Part shown: piece after piece, positions 53,468-64,000 of the stretch
Position numbering within the stretch: the first letter of the stretch is position 1
Layout of the letters: each line of letters begins with the position of its first letter
Assembly: GCA_012861695.1 (NCBI GenBank)
Contig: JAAOOA010001669.1
Span: 1-64,000, forward strand
Length of the DNA: 64,000 bases
Direction: 5' to 3'
Origin: Trematomus loennbergii
Taxonomy: Eukaryota > Chordata > Actinopteri > Perciformes > Nototheniidae
Translations under genes and position numbers: made by a program
The notes under the pieces: model-generated
The model's input: only the letters and a program-made list of their open reading frames with translations
What the model was told of the DNA's origin: nothing
The model's database searches: none

Positions 53468-55090
53468 GTAAAGTGCTCAGTTTATTCACCCTGTTACTCT
53501 TTAAGTGATTCCAGTCTGTAAACAACCTTTATCATAAAACATGATGTAGTTTAAAGACTTCTCCACTAACTGATCCTAGTTTCATCATTTATGATTTTAC
53601 CATGTTTGTGAAACCAGGATATACTTCAAAGGTAAACAACAAACCATCATCACCTTGTCATCACCACCACTTTTCATGATTATACTTTATAAATACCATC
53701 AGATCATCACATTGAAAAGGAATCTAACTTCGATACAACCAACGTTAATATCTAGGCCGTCTCCGATATCGAGCTCCGGTGCTGATAAGGCTCCGGTGAA
53801 CGGCCGTCCAATCTTTTTAGGACTAAACCCCCCAGGGAGACTCCTTGGTAATTAATTAGGGCAGCTTCAGGACCCACAATCCCTAACCCCCAATTTGATC
53901 CCCATATACCAATTAAAACAATGCAAAAGTAATATCAAACCCAGCCAGAGTCAAACATTAATATCAGCAGTGACATTACCACATCAGCAGAGCATATGTC
54001 ATATTTCAACATAAATCAAAACCACATCAACCACAGTAACCAATGTGAAACTATACTTTAACCTTAGCAGAGTTTCTATTCCCTTAAACAATTTAAAATC
54101 CAAATCATCAACTAATGTCAGCCTTTTCCAAGGAAGGGTGTTCTTACCTCACTCTAAGACCAAGCAGATGCCTTCAGAGACCACCAGAGAGACCAGGAGT
54201 TGGGTCGAAATGTACAAAGTACAAACCGGTTTTATTGAGGTTTTAACAAAAATAGCGGATTTACAAGAATCCAAAAAAATAACAAAAGACACCAAGTCAA
54301 AATACAAAAGCAACAGGATCACAAGTCAAATGTCCTAAAAAGCCTTCTAAAAGAACCCAAGCCCAAGAGCCAAGACCCTCAAGCTCTCAAGCCTCAAACA
54401 GCCTCAAAAACTCCCCTTGTCTCTTCACACATCATCTTTTAGTCTCTTGCCTCCTCCCTCTCTGCATCAGGTGGTTTCCCCTTTTCTATCTTTGAGGGAG
54501 AAGGAGGTCACATATGATCAACTTTTACTTAATGAACAATTGTTCAAAATGAACAAAAACATGTAAAGTTAAAATTAAAACAAATAAAGACTGATAGTAA
54601 TAATATGCAATTTTAACGAGAGGGAATATGAACATTTTCTTGAAAACAGAACACGTTGTCAATGTCATGTTTAGAATCAAGTTTTTCTTTAAACATTTCA
54701 TTTCAAATATGCAAACTTGAAGTTGGTTCAAGTCCTTTGTGTAGGCCGCCTGCATCCTGTGCTTCAGTGTCTTCATACCCGCTGTAACCGCTCTCAAGGT
54801 GTCAAAAACCACAAGCGCAACCACAATACATAAAAGTCAAAAGCTAATTCTTGTCAAAGTTTAAAAAGCAAACTTATCTCGAAACAATTGAATATTATCA
54901 TAATGTCACACAAACATAAAAGAATATAATGATTAACAATCATGTATATCAGAAAACATAGATATGCACCACTGAGTATATAAGTGGGTTTAAACAACAC
55001 TAAATGGCTTAAGCATTAGCATAAGTAGTCAAAAATGTATAGTAACATGATGTTTAAAATAAATCTAGATACTCTGCACTTTTAACGGCA
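53468..55090. other. Repeat-like AT-rich DNA without recognisable genes
   Basis: It contains CCGATATCGAGCTCCGGTGC (53764) and GTTTTATTGAGGTTTTAAC (54229), which could be edges of an older LTR element related to the minus-strand remnant at 59-62 kb. Direct terminal repeats could not be paired. Confidence 0.4.
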
Positions 55091-56137
55091 CATTAGGTGC
55101 GTTCACACCGGAGTACTTTGGTGTACTTTTCCCACAATAGTTCATCAGAACTACGATATATTTGCGTTCACACCAAAAAGCCCCAGGAACTAAAGTAGCT
55201 CAAATGAGTTCGTCCGACCCGCTTTTCAGCCCTGCTACAGAGCAGGGACTGTCGTGGGAGAAAACAGTTCGTACGTCTGATTGGCTGTGCGGAATGCAAA
55301 CCACGCCCGTTTGACTCTGATTTTTTTTTGGAAGCGGCCATTGTATTTGCTCGTTTACCCGAAGAGATTACTTTTGTGAAAGCAGTTATTATAGCAACAC
55401 TAAATAAATCATCGGAGCGGTGGAATTGATGAGGATGTCTCGGCGCTTCTGGCGATTTACTCGGAGGACGCGAAGTGCGGCATTCAGAAGCTTCTACTGC
55501 ATGCAGTTTCAGTGGATCAGCAAAGTTAGCAGACCTGGCAAAGTCATGTCGTGACGACTACGAAGGTAAAATAAAATACATGCACTGCACTGTTTTAATC
55601 TGCACAATACTGGTCTTAGATGTACTTTTATTTGCTCAGTAGATCGAGCTAGCCATGCTAGAACTTGCTAACGTTAGGTCCAAGCTGGCTAACAACATCT
55701 AGCTAGCTAGCTATTCTCAGCCGTGCCCGCTATAAACACGTATTGACTTGTGAATAAGTGTGCAATGTTCTGTAATTTGCTTCACTAACTCATGGCACTA
55801 ATCGTGTGTTTCAGGCGAGGTGTTTCTCTCAGGATTAGAAACTAGTTTTCCCCTCCGGGATAAAACGATAATATAACGTTAGCAATTAGCATGCTAGCTG
55901 GACCTCTGTGGCTACACTGAGGTAAACAATAGATTGTAGTTGCTATAATTTCAAGTAATTTGCAACATTCATTCTACATGTTAATGGTAAAAGCTTAAAC
56001 AGTTGATTACCTGCATGCCACAAAGACTGATGTTCTAATATTTTTGCACATTTAAGTAGAAATGTAATTGAAATTCTATTTACTGCCTAAACATTGTTCC
56101 TTGTATTATCCTAAATAGTTTGACCTTGTTTCCTCAG

Positions 56138-56973
56138 AAGGCTTCTCAGACTACATGGAGGATCCCTCAGAGAAACACAGTTTCCACGTTCAGTTCCCCC
56201 CCGCTGAGAGTAGGCAGCTCCACACCCTCAGGACTACCATCCTGACCGCTGCTGCCATACTGCAGCAAACAGGAGGGAACGGAGGTGAAAACACACTTTA
56301 TACATTTAGATATGTGGAGCACAAAGAAAAGCATTGCTAAAAAACATTTAGCAGCTAAACTGTGGATAACAAGTAAACCACATTGGTTTGTTATTCAATA
56401 TTCAAAAGCTTTTTGAATCATTACATGTCACTTGTTAGACGCTTTTATCCAAAGCTTACATACTCAATACTGTGGGCAATCCCCACAGGAGCACTTTGGG
56501 GTGAAGTGTCTCAGGGACACAACGACATGCTGACTGCAGTGGGGTTTGAACCTGTGCTCCCCTGATCCGAACACCAATGCACTTATCCACACGCCTCCCT
56601 ATCATGTCCTGAGAGCCCTCCATCCCCCAATTGCTAGTGCCTTCACCATTTAAAATGTTAATAGTCAAATCAAAGGTGTTCCCTGTGTTCCTCCTGTTGT
56701 GTGCTGCGCAGAGACAGATTTGGACAATGTTGTGTCGTTGTTGCGATTAAACTGATCTTGTATCTTGCATATTTCACCTTAGGAAAGTGGGCACGCGATG
56801 ACAGCTTCCTTGACACCATCATGGCGATGGCCCGCCGTGCCATGGTCAGCAAGGAGAATGAGGACCTGCGTGCCAAGGAGATGCACGACGAACGGCTGCT
56901 GCATTCACACAAGGCCCAGGAATCGAGGTGGAGCAACAAAATACCTTTCTGGCTGGGCTTCTGGCAGTGCTAA
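56138..56973 (+). pseudogene. Harbinger accessory-protein-like exons
   Basis: Two exons are likely: 56138-56284 (EDPSEKHSFHVQFPPAESRQ, then LHTLRTTILTAAAIL) and 56783-56973 (GKWARDDSFLDTIMAMARRA, then a charged segment with HDERLLHSHKAQESRW, ending TAA). The second resembles the C-terminal part of Myb/SANT-like partners that bring Harbinger transposase to DNA, but the Myb domain itself was not seen. A SINE lies in the intron. Confidence 0.45.
56418..56612 (-). mobile_element. tRNA-derived SINE, inverted copy
   Basis: On the minus strand it reads GGGAGGCGTGTGG, CAGGTTCAAACCCCACTGCA, GACACTTCACCCC and TTGGATAAAAGCGTCTAACA, the same family as 44760-44945. It lies in the Harbinger element. Confidence 0.8.
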
Positions 56974-57055
56974 GCGAGCTGATTAAATCCAACAGGCCTT
57001 CAATACAAAAATTAAGAAAAACTTGTCGTTGATAAACTGTACAATGACTTGTTGG

Positions 57056-57190
57056 GAGGCGTGTGGTGCAGTGGTCTGGTGCGTTGGTGTTCGGATCAGG
57101 GGAGCACAGGTTCAAACCCCACTGCAGTCAGGATGTCGTTGTGTCCCTGGGCAAGACACTTCACCCCAAATTGCCTACACCTGTGACAGT
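57056..57190 (+). mobile_element. tRNA-derived SINE, truncated copy
   Basis: It begins GGAGGCGTGTGGTGCAGTGG, has box B GGTTCAAACCCC and ends at CCAAATTGCC without the usual tail. The family is that of 44760-44945. Confidence 0.75.
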
Positions 57191-57732
57191 TAATTTTGTA
57201 TTATTGTGATTATATATATATGCCACTGTTATTAATACTGACACCTAACTTTGCACAAAGGTGTGTCTGCTGCTGAGCCTACCTATTGTTATTATATATA
57301 TATATATATATATGCCACTGTTATTATATTGTTTTGATACTACTGACACTTATTGATCTGCTGCTGATAAATAAAAGAGAACCTACATGCACGGCACTAG
57401 CATCATGACTGTCTTTGTTTAAACCAGCAGCAGTGCAGCGGTACACAGACTAACCTGTGTGTGTGTAACGTAGTTCTTCAGGTGTGCATGCTTAACATGT
57501 ATGTTAACATGTATGTATACAAACGTTTTTAAAGAGCTTTCAACCTCATCCCATTGTCTTTAACACACATTTAACATAATATACTCATTAATATACAAAT
57601 ATACAGTATGAGTACTGTTTTGATACTGACATTTAATCTTTGCACTAAGGTGGTCTGCACTATTGTAATTGTGTCTGTTGACTGGTAAATAAAAGAGAAC
57701 CAAATGCACTGTACAAAATATCAGCTTTATTG
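57190..57732. other. Non-coding Harbinger interior
   Basis: A (TA)n tract lies at 57294-57315. Two similar segments ending AATAAAAGAGAACC(T/A)A-ATGCAC occur at 57368-57395 and 57688-57712. The missing transposase domain would be expected here. Confidence 0.45.
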
Positions 57733-58278
57733 TCAATTTACAATTTCCATGCTGTTCAGATGCCTCTCCACAACGTTGCTTCCAGGCGAATACAGAGGAG
57801 TTGAAAAGAGCCCTTGGACATTCGGAAATCTTCGATCCACTGCACACGTTGGCACCACCTCCCACCAGGCCGACGTTCTATTGTTCACCCAGAGTTCCGT
57901 AGTATTCGCATATCTGGAACACATACAAAGACACAAATTAGCCCTACATAACTCCATAAATCCTACATTAGATAGTATTAATGTGATTTAATGAACGTAC
58001 CATTGCTGTTCTTTGGGCGTGATAACGGCCATCATCCTCGGCTGTACAACGGCGAAACATGTCCATCGCGTGTGATTTCGTCGTCTAATCCTTTTGTTAA
58101 GGCTTCTTAACCGCCTTCGCCTCCGACTCAGCATTTCTATTGCATTTGAATGGTCGATCTGTATTTGTATTTGTGGCTGAGTTATTGGCTTAAATAACTC
58201 CGTTACGAAGCTGTATAACACGACCATCAAAACGTCAACTCCATACCGTGTCTGAGGTCGGAAGGTAAACAGAAGCAT
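57733..58278 (-). pseudogene. Harbinger transposase N-terminal remnant
   Basis: Minus-strand exons encode an Arg-rich start (LSRRRRRLRSLNKRIRRR), then ELWVNNRTSAWWEVVP, and in a shifted frame EDFRMSKGSFQLLCIRLEA. The last is the helical signature before the catalytic domain of Harbinger transposases. Nothing of the DDE domain follows, so the protein is truncated. Confidence 0.65.
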
Positions 58279-58570
58279 CCAGCGGAAGCGGAAGTTTTTT
58301 TTCTTCTTCTCTCGGTTTTTTGGCGGATTGCAACTTTAAGGTGCATACCGCCACCTACTGTACTCGCCGTGAAGTTGTTTGCAGCCTGCCAGGAAAACCT
58401 AAGCAGAAGAAGAAGAAGTGACGTCAGCGGCTCATTTGCCTAATCCACCCCCAGGAACTCATTTTGGTGTGAACGCGATCTGCTTTAGTTCGTCAGAACT
58501 AAAAGAACTCTCATGAACTAAAGTTCTCAGGAACTACTGTGGGAAAAGTACTTGGTGTGAACGCGCCTAA

Positions 58571-59820
58571 TGTCGGCAGGTCAGGTCCACAGCATTTCTG
58601 GGGCCTTCTCTCATCTGTGGCCCGTCTGGTCAGCTGCTGTAAAAGATTAGTTTGGTGGCACAGAAGTCCTAGACTTCTTAGCCGGAGGAGGACAGGTAGA
58701 CCCTTCCCCAAGCTCCCTGGACTAATGTCAAAATAATCTTGGAAATGTTCTGTAACATACCAGCGAGGTGGTTCCCTGTTATCCCCGCGGAGTCTCAGTG
58801 AGAGACCCGTCCTAGATGCTGGCAACAAATGATCAGATAAATCTTCTCTCTGATATAAGCATCCATCACCAACCAACCACTCAACAGAACGTCTATAAAG
58901 GGACTGAAACATTGCAATAGTAAATATCACATATTTTCTTAAACATATTGTTACATCTACTTGGTTTTAAATTCATTTCTACCAACCAGGAGTTGGATAA
59001 ACACCAGATACTACAAAAGGAGTTGGTCACAATCTCCAAAGTGAGCAAACCTATTCTAATGACTTTTAGTAGTTAAAAACCTTCTAACATGATTCTACTT
59101 ATTGAACTGCTCCCTGATAGGAAGAAACTAATAACACAACTGAACTCTTCTTTCTGCTACAAATGGATAAATCAATAAACAACTCAGCGTTGGCCGATTG
59201 ATAAGGCCATTTTGCCAGTTTCTAATAAGTAAAATGGGGCTAAGCTAAGATCAAAGTCACAAATCCCCCATTCTTTAATGACTTTGGGGTAATCAAAACT
59301 AAATAAAAAAATAGTCCAAATAATTCCAATCAGGATCTCTTGTATTGACTGGGATGAAGCATTCTCAGAGGTAAAGCTCTGTCTCTCCATTACGTACTGT
59401 CACTGTCTCAGGTCCAGAGAGTAGTGAGAGTATGTAAAGGCGGGGGTGCTGATCTCTATCTCGGAGCTGCATGTCAAACCACATCAATATCCGGTGCTTA
59501 GCCTGCAGCAAGGAGGAGAGGCAAAAGAGGAGAAATCTCCCTCTAAGCAGTTTTGAACATTTTCTTTATAATTGTTTTCTTAAGCAGCTTTTATGGATAA
59601 AGGTTTTTAGCAAAGTTGGGAGAGGAGGAATCATGTTGATCTACCGAAGCCAACCTCTCCATTTCCCCTGAACAACAGGACTCTCCCTCCCTAAATGTCT
59701 TCCTGTGTTTAACTCCCTTGTTTTGTTAACCCATGACCCAAAAAGAAACATGTACATTTTAAGATTAGCCTTAGCAGTTTAAGGGCCAGCCAAATCATCT
59801 TAAAGGTGAATTTGATCAGG
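58571..59820. other. Interior or flank of a retroviral-like remnant, no clear gene
   Basis: A minus-strand frame at 59184-59390 has a hydrophobic stretch but no family signature. The region lies downstream of the pol remnant on the same strand, where an envelope or 3' end would be expected. Confidence 0.35.
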
Positions 59821-59822
59821 AA

Positions 59823-60017
59823 CTAAAATAATGTTGTGATGTACAGTAGTGCTTGTTGAAGCAGTCCAAATCTGAACAAAACACCTAAAACTATCGCCAC
59901 AGCTAGAATAATAAGAAAAGCCAAAAGTCCCCACTTAGCTTTATTGAAAGCAAAGAACATTTTTAGCCGTAAATCATTCACAAATGTCTTCTTCATTTGA
60001 CCAAAAACAGAATGCAT
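59823..60017 (-). pseudogene. Small membrane-protein frame in the retroviral-like remnant
   Basis: A 64-codon frame has a basic N-terminal part and one strong hydrophobic span (AFLIILAVAIVLGVLFRF). It follows the integrase remnant on the same strand, so it may be part of an envelope or its leader. No fusion peptide or heptad region is recognised. It is described only as a decayed genomic copy. Confidence 0.35.
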
Positions 60018-60033
60018 TGGATCCTATATTGAA

Positions 60034-60282
60034 CTAGCAGACAAAACTGCTCTGAACAGAAAAAGTCCCAGATGGGACTCGCAGGTCCTTCATTTCTCCC
60101 ATTTCACGTGCAATGACAGCTAGATATGCTGCCTTATCCTGAGGTGGCCAAGTGCCAACTCTCAGCCTCAGCTGATGCTCCAAAGAGCAGTCTCTGCACA
60201 GTAACACTTTGCCTCCCTCTCTTTCCGAGACCAGGCAATCCAGTGGAGGATTCAAAGTCGGCCCATTAGGGAGCCGTGCCAT
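60034..60282 (-). pseudogene. Unassigned frame in the retroviral-like remnant
   Basis: An 82-codon minus-strand frame has two cysteines in CRDCSLEH and no transmembrane segment. Its position between the integrase remnant and the membrane frame suggests an element gene, but I recognise no family. Confidence 0.35.
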
Positions 60283-60679
60283 CTTACCATGGCAGTAACA
60301 ACTCTACCAATTACACATTCACCGGGAACATAAGGTCCCCACTCCAAAGGCTCCAGCCTCTCTTCACGAAGGTATCCTTGCTTGGCCATATTGGCACCCA
60401 GTAGGGCTTTCCCCACTAGATGAGATCACAAACCCCGTCCCTGGACCAGGGTTACCAGCCCCCCGAATGTATTCGCTAGTGCAGTCTGTGGCAGGACCAT
60501 TATTTGTCTTTCTTATCTGTGTGCAGTGTACTTAGGCAAAATGTGTCAAGCTCAACAGTATTCTTTTTATTACCTGCACTATGGTGTCTTCTCCCTCAGT
60601 TTTCATAATAATAATAATTCATTTAATTTCTAAGCGCTTTTTCAGCAACACCATTAGTTTCAGGTTTATAAGAGACAGA

Positions 60680-61513
60680 CTAGATTTGTGTGACACCGCG
60701 TGATTCTAACAAATCTTGAACATCAAAGTTCTTAAAATGTTTTCCATGATCTATTCTTAATGATTCAATATCTGGAAATTGAATTAACAGTTCTGCCAAT
60801 CTTGTAGAAAAAGTCTTCCCCGTTGCAACTCTCAGGGGATAAACTCTCTTAGCACTTGAGCCATTGTCTGCACAAATAAGGAAGTACTTATTTCTTAAAA
60901 TAGTTCTAGTTGACAGGGGCCCCGCCACATCAGCACTGAAGTGTCTATTGGGTGTGTGTGATAATGTGATGCGGGTGAGTTTCCGTCTTTCGAATACTCC
61001 TGAACACGCACACTCGAGACAACTTTTCCTAAAGTGTATCACTGTCTCCCTTGCCTCAGGTATATCAATCCTTTGGCTTTTCATACACATGGCCACTCTA
61101 TCTGCCCCTACATGAGCTAAGTCTTGTGTATTTCCTAATACGTTAAGGTGTCGGGCGGTGGAACTCTCACTCTCTCTCCTTCCTTCCATTCCCCAGGTAT
61201 AATAAGACGCAAAGACCCCAGGCTAGCTGGCCGTTCCCTTGCTAACTTATCAACCTCCCTGTTTCCTCTATCGGGTTTCCTAACGCTCACTTTCTCTCTA
61301 AGAAAACCTTGTTCCTTATCTCTTAGCTTGTATCCCTTTTTCAGTTCCCCCTTCCTTCTCCGTTTCTGTATCACTCCAGTGACCGGATTCTAGGGTTTGA
61401 TAGAGGTCTCTTATGTAAACTACGTTAGGAAAAGAGGTATTCTTTACCAGGCTACTTCCAGGTTCTTTTATTAGCTCGTTACATTGGATATGGTTTCTGG
61501 ACTCAAACAACAA
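60680..61513 (-). pseudogene. Retroviral-like pol remnant: RNase H end and integrase
   Basis: The longest minus-strand frame (60680-61189) has an integrase-type HHCC zinc region (AHVGAD ... VIHFRKSCLECACSG) and the start of the catalytic core, with aspartates in FSADVAGPLS and LRIDHGKHFKN. The third catalytic residue and the C-terminal domain are missing. Upstream frames to 61513 include NREVDKLARE, like the end of an RNase H domain, in a different frame. It is broken and incomplete. Whether it derives from an endogenous retrovirus or another LTR group is undecided. Confidence 0.65.
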
Positions 61514-62105
61514 AATCAGAAAAAAGGCTTTTGTGTTCCTTTTTTCAGTTTTTGTTGAAAATCTTTATGGGATTTTTGGGGTTTAGTTTCTTGTGTTAAA
61601 AGAGAAACACACACGTACACGGACCCATATTGCACATGTTCACCAAAGGGTTCAAATGACAGAGCCACACATAAACATGCTACTAATCTCTACGTTTAGC
61701 TTTCTGATTTAAATGTTTTTTAGCTCTACTTAATCATATGTTTCATGTTTCAGGTCCTATTAGTTTATAGATGTGGGGGAGATGTTATACTTGATTCAAA
61801 GAAGTGATACCACAGTGTAGAAATACTGTAACAGAACAAGTTTGGTATTGAAATGTACTTAGGTCAAAGTATTAGGATCAAATAATGCTTAAAGTACCAT
61901 CATTAATATGACTCATGTTGGAGCAGAACACCTATTGTGGTGGCTGATAGCCACCCCCTCTGCTACGCGCCGTTCGTTGGATGAGGCTGAATCTCTATTA
62001 AATAAAGAAAGGAATTGAAAACACCGGAATCAAAAGTTATAACAATTATCTGAGTTTACTCTGGTAGGAAACCAACACATATACAAGTTGTACAGAGTAC
62101 TCCGG
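61514..62105. other. Non-coding flank of the pol remnant
   Basis: No protein signature. TGTGGTGGCTGATAGCCACC (61936) forms a short palindrome. TATTAAATAAAGAAAGG follows at 61998. This could be LTR sequence, but no partner was found. Confidence 0.35.
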
Positions 62106-62240
62106 ACTTCAGGTTTGTGATGCGATGCGGATAAAGGTGTCGGGACCTGCCAACTCATCAAACAAGAAGAAATTGACTTCAGGTTTGTGATGCGATGCGG
62201 ACACAGATATCGGGACCTGCCAACTCACCAAACAAGAAAG
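62106..62240 (+). repeat. Two-copy ~70-bp tandem repeat
   Basis: GACTTCAGGTTTGTGATGCG plus GGGACCTGCCAACTCA(T/C)CAA occurs twice, starting near 62106 and 62176. No coding role is apparent. Confidence 0.85.
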
Positions 62241-62979
62241 CATTTTACATTAAAAAACAACAGTATTCATACAAGTTTTTTGGGGCGGAGATGTGTTTAC
62301 TTTTCCCTTCCCCTTTTACTCCAAAGCGAATTAGAGAGTCCGTGAGGAGGAGCTGTATGAGCTGCTCACATCCCCCAGGTGTTTTTACTGGTTGGATTCA
62401 CTCCTGGTCGGGTTCAATACAGCGAATCAGAGTTCCGACCAGAACGTGAGATTCTAAAGTTTCACAAGGTCAAGGTCAATCTTACCTCTGCCCCGATATC
62501 CACTCCCTTACTTTCCCATAGCATCTTTCACATGTCAAAGTCAATCTTATCTCTGCTTCGATATTCACTCCCTTACTTTCCCATGGGAGTTTTTCACATA
62601 AACTATTCTTTCTCATACAATTAAACCTTTGTGCACAAATATAATGATGTCCATAAGGACCTTGAAAAAAGAACATGTGTGTGCGCTGGTGAAAAGGAGC
62701 GGTGTGTGTGTGAAACAGGATCTCTGGGTCAGTGAGTTGAAAGTGAGAATATCATTTCTATATATGTGATTACTTAAAACCGTTGTGATTACTTAAAACA
62801 GTTGTGATTACTTAAAATAGTTCAAACAATACATGTTCACTAAAATACAATTCAAAATAATACATGTTTACTTCAATACAGTGTAGAATCATATATTTTT
62901 ACTTCACTCATAGTACGACTATTTTCATAATGATATATTATAGTCTGGATTCTAATCAATGATCCATTCATGTGAACAT
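62241..62979. other. Non-coding DNA with short internal repeats
   Basis: CACTCCCTTACTTTCCCAT occurs at 62502 and 62567, and TTGTGATTACTTAAAA occurs three times at 62765-62820. No gene recognised. Confidence 0.5.
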
Positions 62980-63225
62980 CATTTTTAATTTAGCAGCTGG
63001 TAAAGGTGGAGATAACTTGAATGACTTGTTATACTTCCAGGCATCTTTATCCATAACAGAACTTCATCATTAAATTGTTGTTTTATTAATAATATGAACC
63101 TGCCAAGTAACCTCAACTCATTTTGTCGGATACATGTGAGTAGTATTATAAAACGATATACTCCAGTAAAGTAATTCAAACCTGTACTTACAGTACTTGA
63201 GTACACTGATAAAAACTCTAGTAAA
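62980..63225 (+). repeat. Dispersed repeat shared with 14980-15190
   Basis: It contains AGCAGCTGGTAAAGGTGGAG and TTGAATGACTTGTTATACTT, and ends near CAGTACTTGAGTACACTGAT, paralleling the earlier copy and its TACTTGAGTA units. Confidence 0.6.
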
Positions 63226-63273
63226 TAATACTATGATTATGTGTTTCAATTATACAAGAAATTACTAATACAC

Positions 63274-63312
63274 GGAGGCGTGTGGCGCAGTGGATAGAGC
63301 CATGGGTTGCGG
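63274..63312 (+). mobile_element. SINE head truncated by another repeat
   Basis: GGAGGCGTGTGGCGCAGTGG is the first part of the SINE family at 44760. After about 38 bases it changes to a different fish repeat (GTCGAATAGTCCATTTAGCT), so box B and the tail are missing. Confidence 0.65.
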
Positions 63313-64000
63313 TCGAATAGTCCATTTAGCTTAGGAACCTTCCTAACGGAGTGAAATGACCCGGAAGTCCCTCAGGGCAGCCATGATAAGTCCCGTTCGA
63401 ATTCTCTAAATGAAAGGAAAGGAGGTTTCAAACTTCCTTTATAACCTCCTTTAGCTTAGGAACCACTGGACCTCCCTAACCTAAAGGAGAGGAGAAAATG
63501 TTGCCCCACAATGCCTTGCGGCCGCGGCATTTGCCGTCACACAACAGTCGGCCGTTCACGGAAACAACCGATTATGAACGAGAAATGAAAATTACGGTGC
63601 AAAGTTCTTTGTTTTGAACGTTCATCAGTATTATAATCAAAGAGAAATATGAACGTTAGTTTTGACTGAAATGATCAAATAAAGTTAACATTTCACAGTC
63701 TTTACTGAGCTGTGGGGTTTGTTCAACTTTTAAAAGATGTTTGAATGGTGATATACACAGTGATAGATGTTAAGGACTAACGTTATAATAAATACATTTG
63801 TATTGATTTTAAGATATTTTCATACAATCATACGTATTGGGATCATTTGTATTAATGTGGACCGGAGGGAGAGGGTGACGAGCATAAGTTTCACTTTCCT
63901 TTTTTATTTCAATTCCAACTTTGGTCATGAAGAATATGTTTCTCTGTTGTCCCCGTTCATAAAGCATAAAACAACAGCATCAGAGCACGGTGCAGAGTCT
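63313..64000. repeat. Dispersed repeat with TTTAGCTTAGGAACC motif, and unassigned flank
   Basis: TTTAGCTTAGGAACC occurs at about 63326 and 63451. This is the core of a dispersed fish repeat. The rest up to the window end is AT-rich without a recognisable gene. Confidence 0.45.

Larger units (their letters stand above)
55096..58567. mobile_element. Harbinger-type DNA transposon, internally damaged
   Basis: The ends GGTGCGTTCACACCGGAGTA and, inverted, GGCGCGTTCACACCAAGTAC are followed on both sides by a TTTTCCCACA-(A/G)-TAGTTC block. TTA and TAA lie just outside. Two convergent genes fit the Harbinger layout: a plus-strand second protein (56138-56973) and a minus-strand transposase N-terminus (57733-58278). 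The DDE catalytic domain is missing. Two SINEs lie inside. Confidence 0.75.

Noticed and set aside
57988..58278. A host nuclear protein suggested by the Arg-rich stretch
   Set aside because: Followed by a Harbinger transposase signature and located inside inverted transposon ends.
53740..62640. A complete endogenous retrovirus spanning the region
   Set aside because: Only an integrase/RNase H remnant and small frames were found. Paired LTRs, primer site and gag could not be identified, so full element limits are not claimed.

Overview
The window looks like teleost fish nuclear DNA. It has spliced vertebrate exons (scavenger-receptor SRCR and Ig domains, mdm2, plexin-B) with GT-AG borders, very long (CA)n tracts, L2 and Tx1/L1-type LINEs, tRNA-derived SINEs and TTAA-, hAT- and Harbinger-type DNA transposons. 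No prokaryotic operons, CRISPR arrays or bacterial genes were seen. Genes occupy only a few percent of the sequence.

Layout. (1) 0.9-9.7 kb, plus strand: the 3' half of an SRCR-SRCR-Ig-TM receptor gene. It carries three single-base frameshifts, and a decayed ~6 kb Tx1/L1-type LINE sits in the (TC)n tract just before the Ig exon. (2) 10-18 kb: a TTAA-flanked MITE, an L2 fragment between two ~460 bp direct repeats, a 72-bp satellite with a five-unit higher-order pattern, and dispersed fish repeats. (3) 18.4-22.2 kb, minus strand: mdm2 with clean acidic, zinc-finger and RING exons. The p53-binding domain is damaged: one in-frame stop, two exons not found and no start exon found. (4) 22.6-25.2 kb, plus strand: the last two plexin-B exons and the 3'UTR. 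(5) 25.9-30.5 kb: two large minisatellites. The second grew inside a TTAA-flanked transposon. (6) 32-43 kb: two related non-autonomous LTR elements, one intact with a tRNA-Trp-type primer site and one nested in a 3.3 kb hAT element, plus a minus-strand signal-peptide exon at 36.7 kb. (7) 44-47 kb: SINE and L2 fragments. (8) 47.5-53.5 kb, plus strand: the first two exons of a second SRCR-type receptor gene. Its intron 1 holds CA repeats, a tandem duplication, a TTAA transposon with a matching empty site, and an inverted ~430 bp plexin-B fragment at the duplication junction. (9) 55-58.6 kb: a Harbinger-type transposon carrying SINEs. (10) 59-62 kb: a decayed retroviral-like element on the minus strand.

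The host genes do not form one pathway. The SRCR genes are probably members of a tandem immune-receptor cluster. mdm2 (p53 ubiquitin ligase) and plexin-B (semaphorin receptor) are neighbours, but both are incomplete around 22.2-22.6 kb, which suggests a rearrangement or an assembly join. The most informative observations are the (TC)n-anchored LINE, the plexin filler at a duplication junction, the paired filled and empty TTAA sites, the damaged mdm2 N-terminus, and the repeat arrays that overlap splice sites. All calls were made by eye, without database searches.
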